DNA from: Lachnospiraceae bacterium A4
GTDB taxonomy: Bacteria > Bacillota > Clostridia > Lachnospirales > Lachnospiraceae
Length of the DNA stretch: 64,000 nt
Assembly (NCBI GenBank): GCA_000403215.2
Contig: KE159538.1
Coordinates: 373,398 to 437,397, forward strand
Direction: 5' to 3'
Shown here in pieces: positions 9,335 to 19,108 of this stretch; position 1 is the stretch's first letter, and every line of letters begins with the position of its first letter. Position numbers and translations under genes: made by a program. The notes under the pieces were generated by a model that saw only the letters and a list, made by a program, of their open reading frames with translations, was not told the DNA's origin and did not search any database.

Positions 9335-10267
9335 CTATATTTCATCTTTAAAATATCCGCCAATCTTTGCGATCAACGCCAGCGCCTCCTCCCTCAATGC
9401 CTCTGGAAACGCTGTTATGACAGGCGCTGTCTCGAAGCTCAGCACCTTGTCAAAACGGATATTGCGCAGCCCCCTGACAAATCCTTCCCAATCGGTTGAC
9501 GGTTTATTTTCACGTGTTCTGGTAAAGGTAAACGGGATCTGATGCAGATCACTTCGCCCGTCATTGTCATGGATGTGAAGCACCTTCAGACGGTGTCCCA
9601 GCACCATGATAAATGATTCAAAGTCAATCCCGACCAGATTCGCATGTCCTGTATCAAAGCAAAAACCCAGCACTTCGGCGTGATATCTGTCATTCATGCG
9701 GTCGATCCGCTCCACCGCTCTTCGCACGTCACAGCCGGGTCCCTCCACAATATGTCCTCCAATGCTTTCGTATAGATTCTCTATACACATCGTGATCCCC
9801 ATCTCCTTTGCCATCGGCGCCAAAGACACCAGAAACCGCTCGGTCTGTTCCCACTCCTGCTCCTCAGAGCCCAGATAATACGCCAGTTTGAAACCATGGA
9901 CAACAATATAGCGACAGCCAAAAAAAGCACAGATTTCCATGCTCTTTGGCGCCGCCTGATTCCAGAGATAATCATTGATCTCGTGCGCTGCCTGAGGCAT
10001 GTAAACAGGATATGGCATATGCATCTGATTGACTGTGATTCCTGCTCTCTCTGCCCCCTCCTTGTACGGTTTAAAAAAGGCTTCCAGCTCCGATACTGTC
10101 TGATCAAAAAAATTCTTTTCCCCCAAAACATAAGTTTTTCCATTCAGCGGATACGCATTCAGGCTGAAATCACAACAGGTAAAACCTGCCTTTTTTAATT
10201 TTTCAAAACCCTTCAACGGGTCTTTGTCCTCTATCACATTTTTGGTCTGTACACCAATCTCCAACAT
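9335..10267 (-). CDS. Sugar phosphate isomerase/epimerase (TIM barrel)
   Basis: A start at 10267 is set by GGAGG seven bases upstream and gives 310 residues. The protein has the AP-endonuclease-2-like TIM-barrel pattern of sugar isomerases/epimerases: IGVQTKNV at strand 1, MHMPYPVYMPQA, YIVVHGFKLAYY, CIENLYES with a metal-binding Glu, GFCFDTGHANLVG with Asp-x-Gly-His, VLHIHDNDGRSDLHQIPF with His/Asp, and a final Glu in VLSFETAP. These residues fit a metal-dependent 1,2-keto/aldose isomerisation or 3-epimerisation. The sugar is unknown. It is the last gene of the minus-strand glycan array and lacks the Rossmann module of its neighbours. The next gene upstream (10316-11617) is a relative that does carry it. 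Confidence 0.8.
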   Translation of the reverse strand: MLEIGVQTKNVIEDKDPLKGFEKLKKAGFTCCDFSLNAYPLNGKTYVLGEKNFFDQTVSELEAFFKPYKEGAERAGITVNQMHMPYPVYMPQAAHEINDYLWNQAAPKSMEICAFFGCRYIVVHGFKLAYYLGSEEQEWEQTERFLVSLAPMAKEMGITMCIENLYESIGGHIVEGPGCDVRRAVERIDRMNDRYHAEVLGFCFDTGHANLVGIDFESFIMVLGHRLKVLHIHDNDGRSDLHQIPFTFTRTRENKPSTDWEGFVRGLRNIRFDKVLSFETAPVITAFPEALREEALALIAKIGGYFKDEI

Positions 10268-10315
10268 TTTTCTGCCTCCTGCCATTATCCTAACCGCCTC
10301 ATTTTGATTGAATAA

Positions 10316-11617
10316 TCACCCTTCATTATAATCAGCATCCTCGGCATCATCTGTATTCCGTTTCAGTCTGTCTGTGTAAAAGGACGGCATATACTCATCA
10401 TTAAAATATCCAATATTAACAATCCCCATCTGCTCTAGCTGCGCTCGAATCTCGCGATAAAAAATATTGCAGATAATCACGCCGCTGCCCTCTGGCAGAT
10501 TTTTTAATTCTTCAGGGTTTTTTACCATCAGACCTTCAAACTCCGTATCCCATAACTTCGGATTATTATCGCAGGTAAAAAGCGGCGGATACTTTCTGCC
10601 ATAGCATTTCATATAATTGCGGCACATGTTCCCGGCTCCAAAGAGCGCAACCCGGTCAAATTTTTTCAGATCTTTTTCGATATTGATCTGCAGATCAAAA
10701 TAGTCCAGCATCTCCTTATAGACAGGCATCAGGTATGGCTGTAAAAGCGGAGAAAACGCAACAGTCGTATCAACCGTCTCCAAAATCAAATACCCGTCGA
10801 ACAGAATATCCCGAAGCCCTCTGATCACACTCAGCCAGTCCATCGTAGATCTGCGTCCATACGCATTCGTAAATGGAAGCTGCCTTGCCATGTTCTGTCC
10901 GTCATTCTCTGTCAGGATTACCGCCTGAATCCGGCTGTTCAACTCCGACGCCATGCGCTGCATGTTCTGTCCGCAGATATTGCAGTTTCCCACATCCAGA
11001 CAGAATCCAAAGCGCTGCATACCACATGCCCTGTTTAACGCATCCACCCATTCTGCTGCCGTCTCCCCGTCAGAACAGACACCGCGGAGCAGATGACCAT
11101 TGTGGCTGCGGCATTGGTTTGTCAATAAAATTTTTGTATCCTCGTTGCTGCACACCGCCGCAAGATTTAGATAAAATACCTTATTTGCCTCCCACAATTC
11201 CTCCTGTTTCAGTCCTGCAGATAACGGCTGTACGATGATGTCATGACAATCCATCTCCTCACATGCCTTTACACAATCTGCATCAATCTGCGTAACCAAC
11301 CTGTTTAAGTCCACATAGCTATAACCAGTCTTTTCATTCAGATTCAAATTCACATCAACAAACGGCAGGCGGACAATGGACGGTAGCAATGCATGTTCCT
11401 GAAACTGACTAATGACAGCTTTGTAATACTTTCTCGTCTGATTTGGTTTCCATTTCGACTCCTCGCTAACCCGGTCTGCCAGAATCCCTGCAGGCGACAC
11501 AATCAGACCAAAGTCAAACAGGATTCCCTGGATGCCTGCTTCTTTTAGTTCCTTGATACTTTGTTTTGGCTTTTCCGGGTTGAAGATAGTTCCAGCCATT
11601 GCACAGACTTTTTTCAT
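10316..11617 (-). CDS. Sugar isomerase/epimerase-like TIM barrel fused to Rossmann-like module
   Basis: A start at 11617 with GGAGG five bases upstream gives 433 residues. Residues 1-310 resemble the TIM-barrel sugar isomerase/epimerase family, with AGIQGILFDFGL, FGFCLDVGNCNICGQ, AVILTENDGQNMARQLPF and YLILETVD. The usual Asp-Thr-Gly-His is altered to Asp-Val-Gly-Asn and His-Asp to Glu-Asn, so metal binding and activity may be changed. Residues 325-425 are the Rossmann-like module seen throughout this locus: VALFGAGNMCRNYM, TCDNNPKLWDTEFEGL, VKNPEEL, GSGVIICN. It lies 48 bases upstream of its presumed active relative, so the pair may work as a complex or the fused copy may be a ligand-binding subunit. 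Confidence 0.7.
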   Translation of the reverse strand: MKKVCAMAGTIFNPEKPKQSIKELKEAGIQGILFDFGLIVSPAGILADRVSEESKWKPNQTRKYYKAVISQFQEHALLPSIVRLPFVDVNLNLNEKTGYSYVDLNRLVTQIDADCVKACEEMDCHDIIVQPLSAGLKQEELWEANKVFYLNLAAVCSNEDTKILLTNQCRSHNGHLLRGVCSDGETAAEWVDALNRACGMQRFGFCLDVGNCNICGQNMQRMASELNSRIQAVILTENDGQNMARQLPFTNAYGRRSTMDWLSVIRGLRDILFDGYLILETVDTTVAFSPLLQPYLMPVYKEMLDYFDLQINIEKDLKKFDRVALFGAGNMCRNYMKCYGRKYPPLFTCDNNPKLWDTEFEGLMVKNPEELKNLPEGSGVIICNIFYREIRAQLEQMGIVNIGYFNDEYMPSFYTDRLKRNTDDAEDADYNEG

Positions 11618-11702
11618 ATATCCTCCATATATAACAATCCATTCAGAATTACAATGCTCATGAATCAGCGTTATTGGCATTCTTTATGAATTATCCGTAT
11701 CA

Positions 11703-14700
11703 TTATTTTATCAAATGCTGATAAATAGAATCTGTATTGTAACCAGTTCCTTTATATGTAAGCTTCTGAAGAACCCCGCCTTGTATATAACTGTTATACG
11801 CCTCCTCTATATAAGGCTCCTGCAGATGTTTCTGAAGCTCTGTAGCATTTTTGTTGTTTACTGGTATTTTTTGAAGCGCATTTTCCACTCCTCCAAGTTC
11901 TCTGCAGGCAATGGCAATCAAAAAATCAATCATATAATAATGCGGCACTTTATCATATTCTCTCAAACAATAGAAGAATGTTTCCATAACAAAGTGATAC
12001 AATTCTGCGCCCTTTCTGCCTCCTAGAAACCAAGTTACCCACGAAGTATTGGTACAGTATATTTTTTCCCCAGTGCTCCGTGTCAGAAGCTCATACGCAA
12101 AATATTCTTCAGGAATACAGTCTGTCATATAAACTGTTGCATCCAGCCATATCCCACCATATTTATAAAGCAGACAGCATCTTGTGATATCTGCCAAATG
12201 AGCGGGAATCAACCTTCCATATTCCGCCTGCTTTACAATATAATCCGGCAGCTCTATGTATTCTTTATAATTGTCCCATGTGATAAGGACATGCTCGCTA
12301 CCTTTCGGAATGCTTCTGCGCTGGCTTTCCAGACACTTTCTTACCAGTTCGGGAGCATTTTCCTCCCCCTGCCACCAACAGCTCCATACATATCTGTTTT
12401 CCGTTTTGACAGGACAGTTCAGGTTTACAGCCTGCTTCGGATAATCTTTAATAAACGATTCTGCTGATTGGTATATCATCCTATAGGGTATGCGGTCTAT
12501 CATTGTGTAATCAAGCTCATAAACCTTTCCTGACATGCCATACATAGCCAACAATTCCCGCGCATCATCCACAAAGCAGTCACTCATTGTCAGAAGAATC
12601 ACATCATCATCATGGAAATCTGCTTTAGAAACCTCCACGACCGGAAGTCCATAAACCTGTTTCGGATTTCCCTTATTGGAAGACACCAGAATACACTCTG
12701 CCTGAAACGATATTTTGCACGTTGCCATTACTTCCATAAAGGATGCAAGACGCAATCCAGCCCCATAAAGCTTCACATGCTGTGCACTGCGCAAGATTTC
12801 CATCAAACCGGCTAAATTGGCTACCTTCTGTCTATTGTTCACCTTATCCTTTAACTTTGTCGTACTAATTCCTTCCGTGTAAGGAAAAAACACCAAATCC
12901 GCCCCATGCCGCTGTAAAAATGCCTTCTTTGCCATCCACTTTGGGTCTCCTGCGTAATCGCTTCCCGAAAACTGTACATCAAAATGATATCTGCGGTACG
13001 CCTCATCCGTGTCGCCCTGGTTGAGCGGTATCTCAACCGCTTCGTCCACATAACGGCACGCACGCACGATGGCAATGCGCTCGCCAAACGGTATCTGCGG
13101 ACTTGATTTTTTGTGCCTGATGACACCCTCGTCCGTCACGACGCCCACAATCAGATGGCTGCACTGTGCCTTTGCCCGCATCAGCAGATTCAGATGCCCA
13201 ATATGGAACAGGTCAAATACACCTGCAATGTAACCGACATTGTATTTCTTTTGCTCTACCTGTCGAGAAATATCGTTCTCCACTGCCGTCTGCCTGTCAT
13301 CTATGTATGATGCCCGCGGATCATACACACTGTAATTTGGAATCCCTGCGCGGTGCAGTTGCTTTACGACCGGAAGATAGTTCCTGATGCAGATGATCAC
13401 TTTGTATTCCGCCGGATTCATTTCCAGCAGTGCCCTAGGTGCGAGCACTGGAAGCCCGTCAATTTCCATCCCCCAGCGGCTCTCATCATTGTCCAGATAA
13501 CCGCTTATAGGATAGACAGCATCATACTTTTCCCGAAATTGCTTAGCATATTTCCCGGAACCGAAAAGATACAGCCTGCGTCCTTTTGTATGATGAAACA
13601 CGTCCTTGAAAATCATCTTGTATTCTTCCTCAGAATAGTTCATACGTCTGCGGTTTTCCTGAACGGTGTCATATTCCCTGCGTCCCTCCTTAAAATAATC
13701 CGAAAGCCCGTCATCTTCCCTCAGAATATTCAGAAAATGGCTGATAAACTTCTGATACAATCCCATGTGCTCCAGCATTCCATATCGTTCATAAAGCGCT
13801 CTTCTTGGAAGAATTCCATCTAGCTGGTCGTTGAATTTGTAGATAAACTCGATTGTCCTGAGCATCACCGCCTTGGCAGGCACATTCTCAAGATATAATT
13901 CCTGATCATAAAAGACAAAGGAATGGTTCGCATAAAAACAGTTTAGGGAAACCAGATCGAGATATCCCCTTTTTAAAACCACGCCTAATTCTTCTCGCTC
14001 CTGCGTTGTGCCAGACACAATCTGCTTCCACTTATACCGATTGGGATCATCCTTTTTGCGCTTTTCCCAGCCCGGCTCAAACTCCTCCCAGTTGATTTCG
14101 TTGAAGTCCGCAGCCTCTGACGAATGCAAAATGATCTGCCAAAAGGCATCCAACTCCGTCAAAAAAGCATCTTTGTCTCTTTGCAGCAACTCTCTAAAAT
14201 GCTCATTTGCCGGAACGCCTGCCATATATGGCATTACAAAAGCGCCGTCCTTCACGACAGCGTCAATCATCTGGACATGATGCGACATCAGATCCTCATT
14301 ATGTTCCAAAAGCTGCTGCAGCTTCTTGTTTCCCTCCTGATACAGGGCACGCTTCTCAACAAATCCGTCCTTTCTTATAATTGTTGCCATAGCATTTTGA
14401 AGTCCCCGCTCTGCGGAAAGCGTAACCTGCCAAATCCCCGTACATTCTCCCTGACACGGACACTCGACAAAAAAGCCGTTTGCCATCCCGTGAAGCAGAC
14501 CATTTTCCATCAAGGATGGATAGAGCTCCTCCTCCATAAGAAATACCGTATCTGGATTGTTATACTCTGGAAATACGCGGATATCAAGTGCCTCATTCGG
14601 CATGTAATCCTCTGCAAGTAACAACTGCGGATTGGCACAGCGTGGAAACACTGAGAAAAAGCGGTGCTGCAAGAATCCTGCCTGTTCCAGAAGGGCAGTC

Positions 14701-15182
14701 AGTTCTGACTTGGAATAAGCTCTGCCTTTCATGCTCTCACGCTCCCAGCCAAGCAGATGCCTGTAGTTTTCGATACTGTCATAATTTTTCCCCGTAAAAT
14801 AGTCCTGATCGCCGCAAAAATACCGGATACCCAGACGATTGTCCGCAGCAAGGAGCAGTTTCCCTTCCGGTTTAAGCAGATCTCTGATGCGGCCAAGCAG
14901 CGCAGCAGCATCCGAGGCGTATTCAATAATATCAACGGCAACGATGATATCATATTGGCATTTTCCATACGGGCTGCTACCCATCCTGTCCTCTGCCTGT
15001 CCACTTTCCAGCGTAGCGAATGCAAGGCGGCTTACCTGCCTGCCGTCCTCCTCCAATGCTTCTGCGATCAGACTGCTGTTTCCCTCCTCTGCCACAATGC
15101 AGGCGACAATGCTATCTTGTTCAATCTTATACCATTTGATAATAGCTTTGGGCAGTTCCCTCTGCCGCTGTTCTGCTGTCAT
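11703..15182 (-). CDS. 1159-residue multidomain protein: methyltransferase, cytidylyltransferase, glycosyltransferase and two Rossmann-like modules
   Basis: The start at 15182 follows AGGAGG. Residues about 20-170 are a class I SAM-dependent methyltransferase-like domain (CQYDIIVAVDIIEY, LKPEGKLLLAADN). Residues 170-525 match nothing I recognise. Residues 530-630 are a first Rossmann-like module (LYLFGSGKYAKQF, YLDNDES, GLPVLAP). Residues 645-790 are a TagD-like nucleotidyltransferase with VFDLFHIGHLNLL, whose HxGH is catalytic, and STTKLKDK. Residues 800-895 are a second module (VKLYGAGLRLASF, GLPVVEV). Residues 928-1130 resemble the capsular polysaccharide/GT32-type transferase domain with ADITRCCLLYKYGGIWLD. 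Such a protein could activate an alditol phosphate with CTP and add sugars to the same glycan. The domain calls are firm only for the methyltransferase, cytidylyltransferase and GT32-like parts; the combination is unusual. Confidence 0.75.
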   Translation of the reverse strand: MTAEQRQRELPKAIIKWYKIEQDSIVACIVAEEGNSSLIAEALEEDGRQVSRLAFATLESGQAEDRMGSSPYGKCQYDIIVAVDIIEYASDAAALLGRIRDLLKPEGKLLLAADNRLGIRYFCGDQDYFTGKNYDSIENYRHLLGWERESMKGRAYSKSELTALLEQAGFLQHRFFSVFPRCANPQLLLAEDYMPNEALDIRVFPEYNNPDTVFLMEEELYPSLMENGLLHGMANGFFVECPCQGECTGIWQVTLSAERGLQNAMATIIRKDGFVEKRALYQEGNKKLQQLLEHNEDLMSHHVQMIDAVVKDGAFVMPYMAGVPANEHFRELLQRDKDAFLTELDAFWQIILHSSEAADFNEINWEEFEPGWEKRKKDDPNRYKWKQIVSGTTQEREELGVVLKRGYLDLVSLNCFYANHSFVFYDQELYLENVPAKAVMLRTIEFIYKFNDQLDGILPRRALYERYGMLEHMGLYQKFISHFLNILREDDGLSDYFKEGRREYDTVQENRRRMNYSEEEYKMIFKDVFHHTKGRRLYLFGSGKYAKQFREKYDAVYPISGYLDNDESRWGMEIDGLPVLAPRALLEMNPAEYKVIICIRNYLPVVKQLHRAGIPNYSVYDPRASYIDDRQTAVENDISRQVEQKKYNVGYIAGVFDLFHIGHLNLLMRAKAQCSHLIVGVVTDEGVIRHKKSSPQIPFGERIAIVRACRYVDEAVEIPLNQGDTDEAYRRYHFDVQFSGSDYAGDPKWMAKKAFLQRHGADLVFFPYTEGISTTKLKDKVNNRQKVANLAGLMEILRSAQHVKLYGAGLRLASFMEVMATCKISFQAECILVSSNKGNPKQVYGLPVVEVSKADFHDDDVILLTMSDCFVDDARELLAMYGMSGKVYELDYTMIDRIPYRMIYQSAESFIKDYPKQAVNLNCPVKTENRYVWSCWWQGEENAPELVRKCLESQRRSIPKGSEHVLITWDNYKEYIELPDYIVKQAEYGRLIPAHLADITRCCLLYKYGGIWLDATVYMTDCIPEEYFAYELLTRSTGEKIYCTNTSWVTWFLGGRKGAELYHFVMETFFYCLREYDKVPHYYMIDFLIAIACRELGGVENALQKIPVNNKNATELQKHLQEPYIEEAYNSYIQGGVLQKLTYKGTGYNTDSIYQHLIK

Positions 15183-15224
15183 GTCCTATCCTCCTAGTAC
15201 CTTGTTTTTTAATTCCTACAGTTC

Positions 15225-17990
15225 CTAAGGACGCATAAATAAATTCGTGCTGCCAAAGGCATTGAGTGGAAGTTTATATATGGATATCCTATCTCGTGGA
15301 ATCTGATAATGTATTAACTGCTGTATAATTTCCTGCTGTCCGTTCACTTTTGCAATCAGATAATGCGCATCTGGATACCTCCTGACAGCCTCCTTCGGCG
15401 ACAGGACATCATAACCATAAAAGCTGCTGCCCCATTTTTCCTGATTATTGTCGCAGAACGCCACCATATTCTCCAAGCGATTCATGCGCAGCAGGCACAG
15501 TGCATACTTCGCCGCCTTTCCAGTGCAGAATATGACAAACTGTTTTTTTGCTGCCATTTCCTGCACAAAATTACCATAAATATCATAAGCCGCCTTTGCT
15601 CTGACCGCAATATAGGCTTCATAAGCCTCTGGCTGCTCTGTAAACAGACGCAGTTCAATCCAGTGTTCCAGAAGCATCTCCTCCTGCCGCAATCGTCCTT
15701 CCGCTCTGTCCTGCCACAGAATCTCCCGAAATTGATTAAGATCTGACAGAATCTTTTCATTCGGCTGGCTGTGCTCCCTGAAAGTCATATACGGCGAAAG
15801 CGCCATCATCACAGTTTCTCTTGCCATAAATGCGAGCCGTTTACGGTCAATAATGCCGATTTCTCGCATCCGCTTACGAATATACCTGCACTCTTCCAGA
15901 TTATATCTGACAAAATCCGTACTGTATGTCGATGCCGCCGCATTGTCCCGTCTGTATCTGTAAAACAGACTGTCGATAAACATTCCTCTTCTGACATTCA
16001 TATCCACCATATAGCGAAAACCGCAGTCTTGGAATGCAGCGCCCGGGCTTTCATTCAAACGAATATGAAATTCTCGCAGAAACGACAACCTGTAAATGCC
16101 GTTCCATATGTATACATCCGGTGAAAGAGCTTTTTCCATGAAATACTGTGAGGAAAAAATCTGCCCTGTATCACCCAGCGGATTCTCCAGAAGATACTGC
16201 TCACCTTCATATGGTGTAACCAGCGTATAGAATCCCGCTTTTACATAATCGAGATTTTTCTCGACAGCAGTCTGATATAAAACCTCATACATGTCAGGCT
16301 CTATGCAGTCGTCGGTCTCTACAATCCCGATGTATTCGCCCTTTGCCATATCGATGCCGAGATTCACCTGATAACCATAGCTTCTTTTCTCTGATGGCAC
16401 AAAGCGGATGCGGCTGTCCTTTGCGGCGTATTCCTGAATAATCTCGCAGGTTCCGTCAGTGGACCCTGCGTCGATGCATAGAATTTCAATATCCCTCAGG
16501 GTCTGGATTATCACGCTCTCTATACATTCACGTATGTAGGCTGCCACGTTTAAGGATGGCAGCAGGACTGTAATCTTAGGGGAAACTGGCGATTCATTTC
16601 TCCATTCCCTTTTCGTTTCACATATCATTTCTTCTAGCCTCCCACTGAATGCTTCCATACTAAAATATTTCTCATACGTTTCTCTTGCTGCCTCTCTCAT
16701 ACTTTGCATTCCACGCTGATCGGCAATAATTTGTCCCATTCTTTTCGCCAATACATCTGTGTTGCCATATTCCACCAGAAATCCATTTCTGTTGTCATCA
16801 ATGTAATGAGCAATTCCTGTGCTATTTGTGGCGATACATATTTTCCCCGACATCATTCCCTCTATTACGGCTATGGATAACGTCTCTTCCTGCGATGCAC
16901 AAACTACTACATCAATCTCCTGAAAAATATAGTCCATTTCTGCCCTTGTCCGCTCTCCGAGTAGTTTTACAGCGCCTATTTCCTCTGCTTTTTTTCTTAT
17001 TTTCCTGCAATACTCATTATCACCGATTCCTCCGATCAGCCAAAATTCCGCGCTTTCTCTATTACCTAATCGTTCAATTGCATTTAAAAAATAATCCTGC
17101 CCTTTTCCCGGACAGATTCCGCCAATTAGGGTAAATATTACTTTATGTACGTCTCTTCTTTCCCATTTTTTCATCTTATCGGGAATACCGAGCGGCAGTA
17201 CTTTTCCGTTCCACTCAGGATGTACTTTATTAAAATTATGCCAGGCTATCTCACTGACAGCACAAATTTTAATGTCTTTAAATTCTTTTCCTTCTACACC
17301 TTCTGGATACTGTTGCTTCACAATCGGAAAATTACCAGAACTCTCATGCAGCCACCACAATACAGGACAGTTCTCTCTGACACCAAGCGCACTCTCTATC
17401 ATGGGATAAGTGTTGACAAGAACCACATCAAACTGCTTCATCCAATTCTGTTCTCTATCGCCAAGCCACGGCAGTGCTGCACAGACTGCAACCGTAATTC
17501 CATCATTTACTGTTTCCCGAATCAATTTTTCATTTCCAAGTGGAACTGCCAATACAACATAATAATGTTCAATTAATGCCTTCGCCGCATAAACCGCAGC
17601 AAGTGAAGCCCCATTATAATCCAGGTCATTCGAAATAATCAATACTTTTCCACCATTGTCTGCACATTTCATCTCAGGCTCATAAATCTCCATTTTGCCC
17701 TTCATCCGCTCAGACCAAAAATGCGGCCACGATATAATCCTGTCTCGATCTACACCAAGCGATACCAGCTGATGATAGATCTCACTCACATAAAGACTCA
17801 CAATAATTAACTTATCAAAAGATTTCGATAAGATCTCCGCAGGCGAAATCACTCGCCTTTCATCAATATTTTTATCCCATAACTCGGCATTATTATCTGC
17901 AAATGCTACGATTTCAATATCGGTAAGACTCGCTAATTTAGGTCTTTGTATCTGATAATAATTTCCAAGTCCAAATATAATTACTTTCAT
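15225..17990 (-). CDS. Dual glycosyltransferase (GT4 + GT2) with N- and C-terminal Rossmann-like modules
   Basis: The start at 17990 (MKVIIFGLG) puts the module directly at the N-terminus and leaves a 13-base gap from the upstream gene, giving 921 residues. Residues 1-100 are the first Rossmann-like module (FADNNAELWDK). Residues 115-455 are a GT-B retaining glycosyltransferase of the GT4 kind (LIGGICPGKGQDYFLNAI, ASQEETLSIAVIEGMMSG, with the E-x7-E motif). Residues 472-600 are a GT-A domain of the GT2 kind (ITVLLPSLNVAAYIRECIES, DAGSTDGT, GIVETDDCIEP with the Asp-rich metal site). Residues 815-915 are a second module (FVIFCTGKAAKYALC, FCDNNQEKWGSSFYGY). The GT2-to-C-terminus half is richer in GC than the GT4 half, suggesting a fusion of two sources. 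It probably adds two successive sugars. Confidence 0.8.
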   Translation of the reverse strand: MKVIIFGLGNYYQIQRPKLASLTDIEIVAFADNNAELWDKNIDERRVISPAEILSKSFDKLIIVSLYVSEIYHQLVSLGVDRDRIISWPHFWSERMKGKMEIYEPEMKCADNGGKVLIISNDLDYNGASLAAVYAAKALIEHYYVVLAVPLGNEKLIRETVNDGITVAVCAALPWLGDREQNWMKQFDVVLVNTYPMIESALGVRENCPVLWWLHESSGNFPIVKQQYPEGVEGKEFKDIKICAVSEIAWHNFNKVHPEWNGKVLPLGIPDKMKKWERRDVHKVIFTLIGGICPGKGQDYFLNAIERLGNRESAEFWLIGGIGDNEYCRKIRKKAEEIGAVKLLGERTRAEMDYIFQEIDVVVCASQEETLSIAVIEGMMSGKICIATNSTGIAHYIDDNRNGFLVEYGNTDVLAKRMGQIIADQRGMQSMREAARETYEKYFSMEAFSGRLEEMICETKREWRNESPVSPKITVLLPSLNVAAYIRECIESVIIQTLRDIEILCIDAGSTDGTCEIIQEYAAKDSRIRFVPSEKRSYGYQVNLGIDMAKGEYIGIVETDDCIEPDMYEVLYQTAVEKNLDYVKAGFYTLVTPYEGEQYLLENPLGDTGQIFSSQYFMEKALSPDVYIWNGIYRLSFLREFHIRLNESPGAAFQDCGFRYMVDMNVRRGMFIDSLFYRYRRDNAAASTYSTDFVRYNLEECRYIRKRMREIGIIDRKRLAFMARETVMMALSPYMTFREHSQPNEKILSDLNQFREILWQDRAEGRLRQEEMLLEHWIELRLFTEQPEAYEAYIAVRAKAAYDIYGNFVQEMAAKKQFVIFCTGKAAKYALCLLRMNRLENMVAFCDNNQEKWGSSFYGYDVLSPKEAVRRYPDAHYLIAKVNGQQEIIQQLIHYQIPRDRISIYKLPLNAFGSTNLFMRP

Positions 17991-18003
17991 TCTTCTTTCA
18001 ATC

Positions 18004-19086
18004 CTATAATGCATATAAAACGGTTTCAAATCTTGAATTAGCATACTGGCGTAAATATAGTTTATAGTCTGGATTCAACTTTTTTATCAAAACAGGAATC
18101 TCATACAAGTCATCTGGCTTGTGATAGACGCATATTGCCAATTTAGGGTGAAAATCCCTTATAATTCTCCTGCACCCTTTCAGTGCTTCCTGCTCTGAAC
18201 CCTCTATGTCCATCTTGATAAAAGTCGGCTTTTTATCATAAACTGTTTCATCCAGCGACACTGCTTCGATCACATAGTCACTCTCTGATTCTGACACATG
18301 CGAACCGTCTGTTTCCAATGCATCAAAGTAAAGTCTGGCGGTTTTGCTCCATATACCTGCCTGATACAGCTCATAACGATATCCTGACATATTCTCCTCT
18401 ATGGCAGTTTTCTTATAAAGTTCAGGTTCAAAAATAACGATATTTGCATATTTTCCACCGCACTTGTCAATGAATTTTACGGAAGTGTCACCATCAAATC
18501 CTCCACAATCAATGAAAACCTCTTGATCTGTCAGCACTACTTTTTCATCAAAATACTCTTCTGTGCTGGGACTGACGCTCTCTGAGATATCACTCATAAG
18601 ATACACTTTTTTCATTCGTGCAAGAAAAACTTTCCTTGAAAAGTCATCCGCCAAAAGCTGATACGCATCGATATATTTGTGCATATTTTCTTCCAAATAG
18701 ACAGCAGAAAGCCTGTCATAGTACTCCCGCATAATATAAATATTCGTTTTGTCAATGCCCAACGAAATGACCTGTTTTCTGATCGCCTGATATATGTATT
18801 CTTCCACTGCACAAACCAAGACTGCTATCTGATCCCTTTTATCTTTTAGAAAATTCGGGAATACTATTTGAAGTCCTGTTTTTTCATCTGTCTGATCTCC
18901 CAAAGCATTGTCGCAGAAGCAGTATACATCAATTCCAACATTGTGCAGTATATTGTATATAACATGTCCGCAATCCCCTGCTCCAAATAAGACGAGCTTC
19001 CTGTCTTGTTTCTCAATAATGTCCCTATATTTCTCCAGATCAGCCTGGCTTCTGATTTCGTCTACTGTTTGATTAAATGCCCGCAT
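18004..19086 (-). CDS. FkbM-family methyltransferase with N-terminal Rossmann-like module
   Basis: 360 residues from an ATG at 19086 with AGGAG eleven bases upstream. Residues 30-125 are the shared module (LVLFGAGDCGHVIYNIL, CFCDNALGDQ). Residues 170-345 match FkbM SAM-dependent O-methyltransferases: VFIDCGGFDGDTSVKFI is the SAM-binding loop, IVIFEPELYKK follows, and PTFIKMDIEGSEQEALKG is the family hallmark, with PKLAICVYHKPDDL after it. FkbM enzymes methylate hydroxyls of sugars or polyketides, so this one probably caps or decorates a sugar. It sits 22 bases downstream of another methyltransferase gene and 13 bases upstream of the dual glycosyltransferase, so co-transcription is likely. Confidence 0.85.
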   Translation of the reverse strand: MRAFNQTVDEIRSQADLEKYRDIIEKQDRKLVLFGAGDCGHVIYNILHNVGIDVYCFCDNALGDQTDEKTGLQIVFPNFLKDKRDQIAVLVCAVEEYIYQAIRKQVISLGIDKTNIYIMREYYDRLSAVYLEENMHKYIDAYQLLADDFSRKVFLARMKKVYLMSDISESVSPSTEEYFDEKVVLTDQEVFIDCGGFDGDTSVKFIDKCGGKYANIVIFEPELYKKTAIEENMSGYRYELYQAGIWSKTARLYFDALETDGSHVSESESDYVIEAVSLDETVYDKKPTFIKMDIEGSEQEALKGCRRIIRDFHPKLAICVYHKPDDLYEIPVLIKKLNPDYKLYLRQYANSRFETVLYAL

Positions 19087-19108
19087 TCTTTATGACTCCT
19101 GTTCTGTT

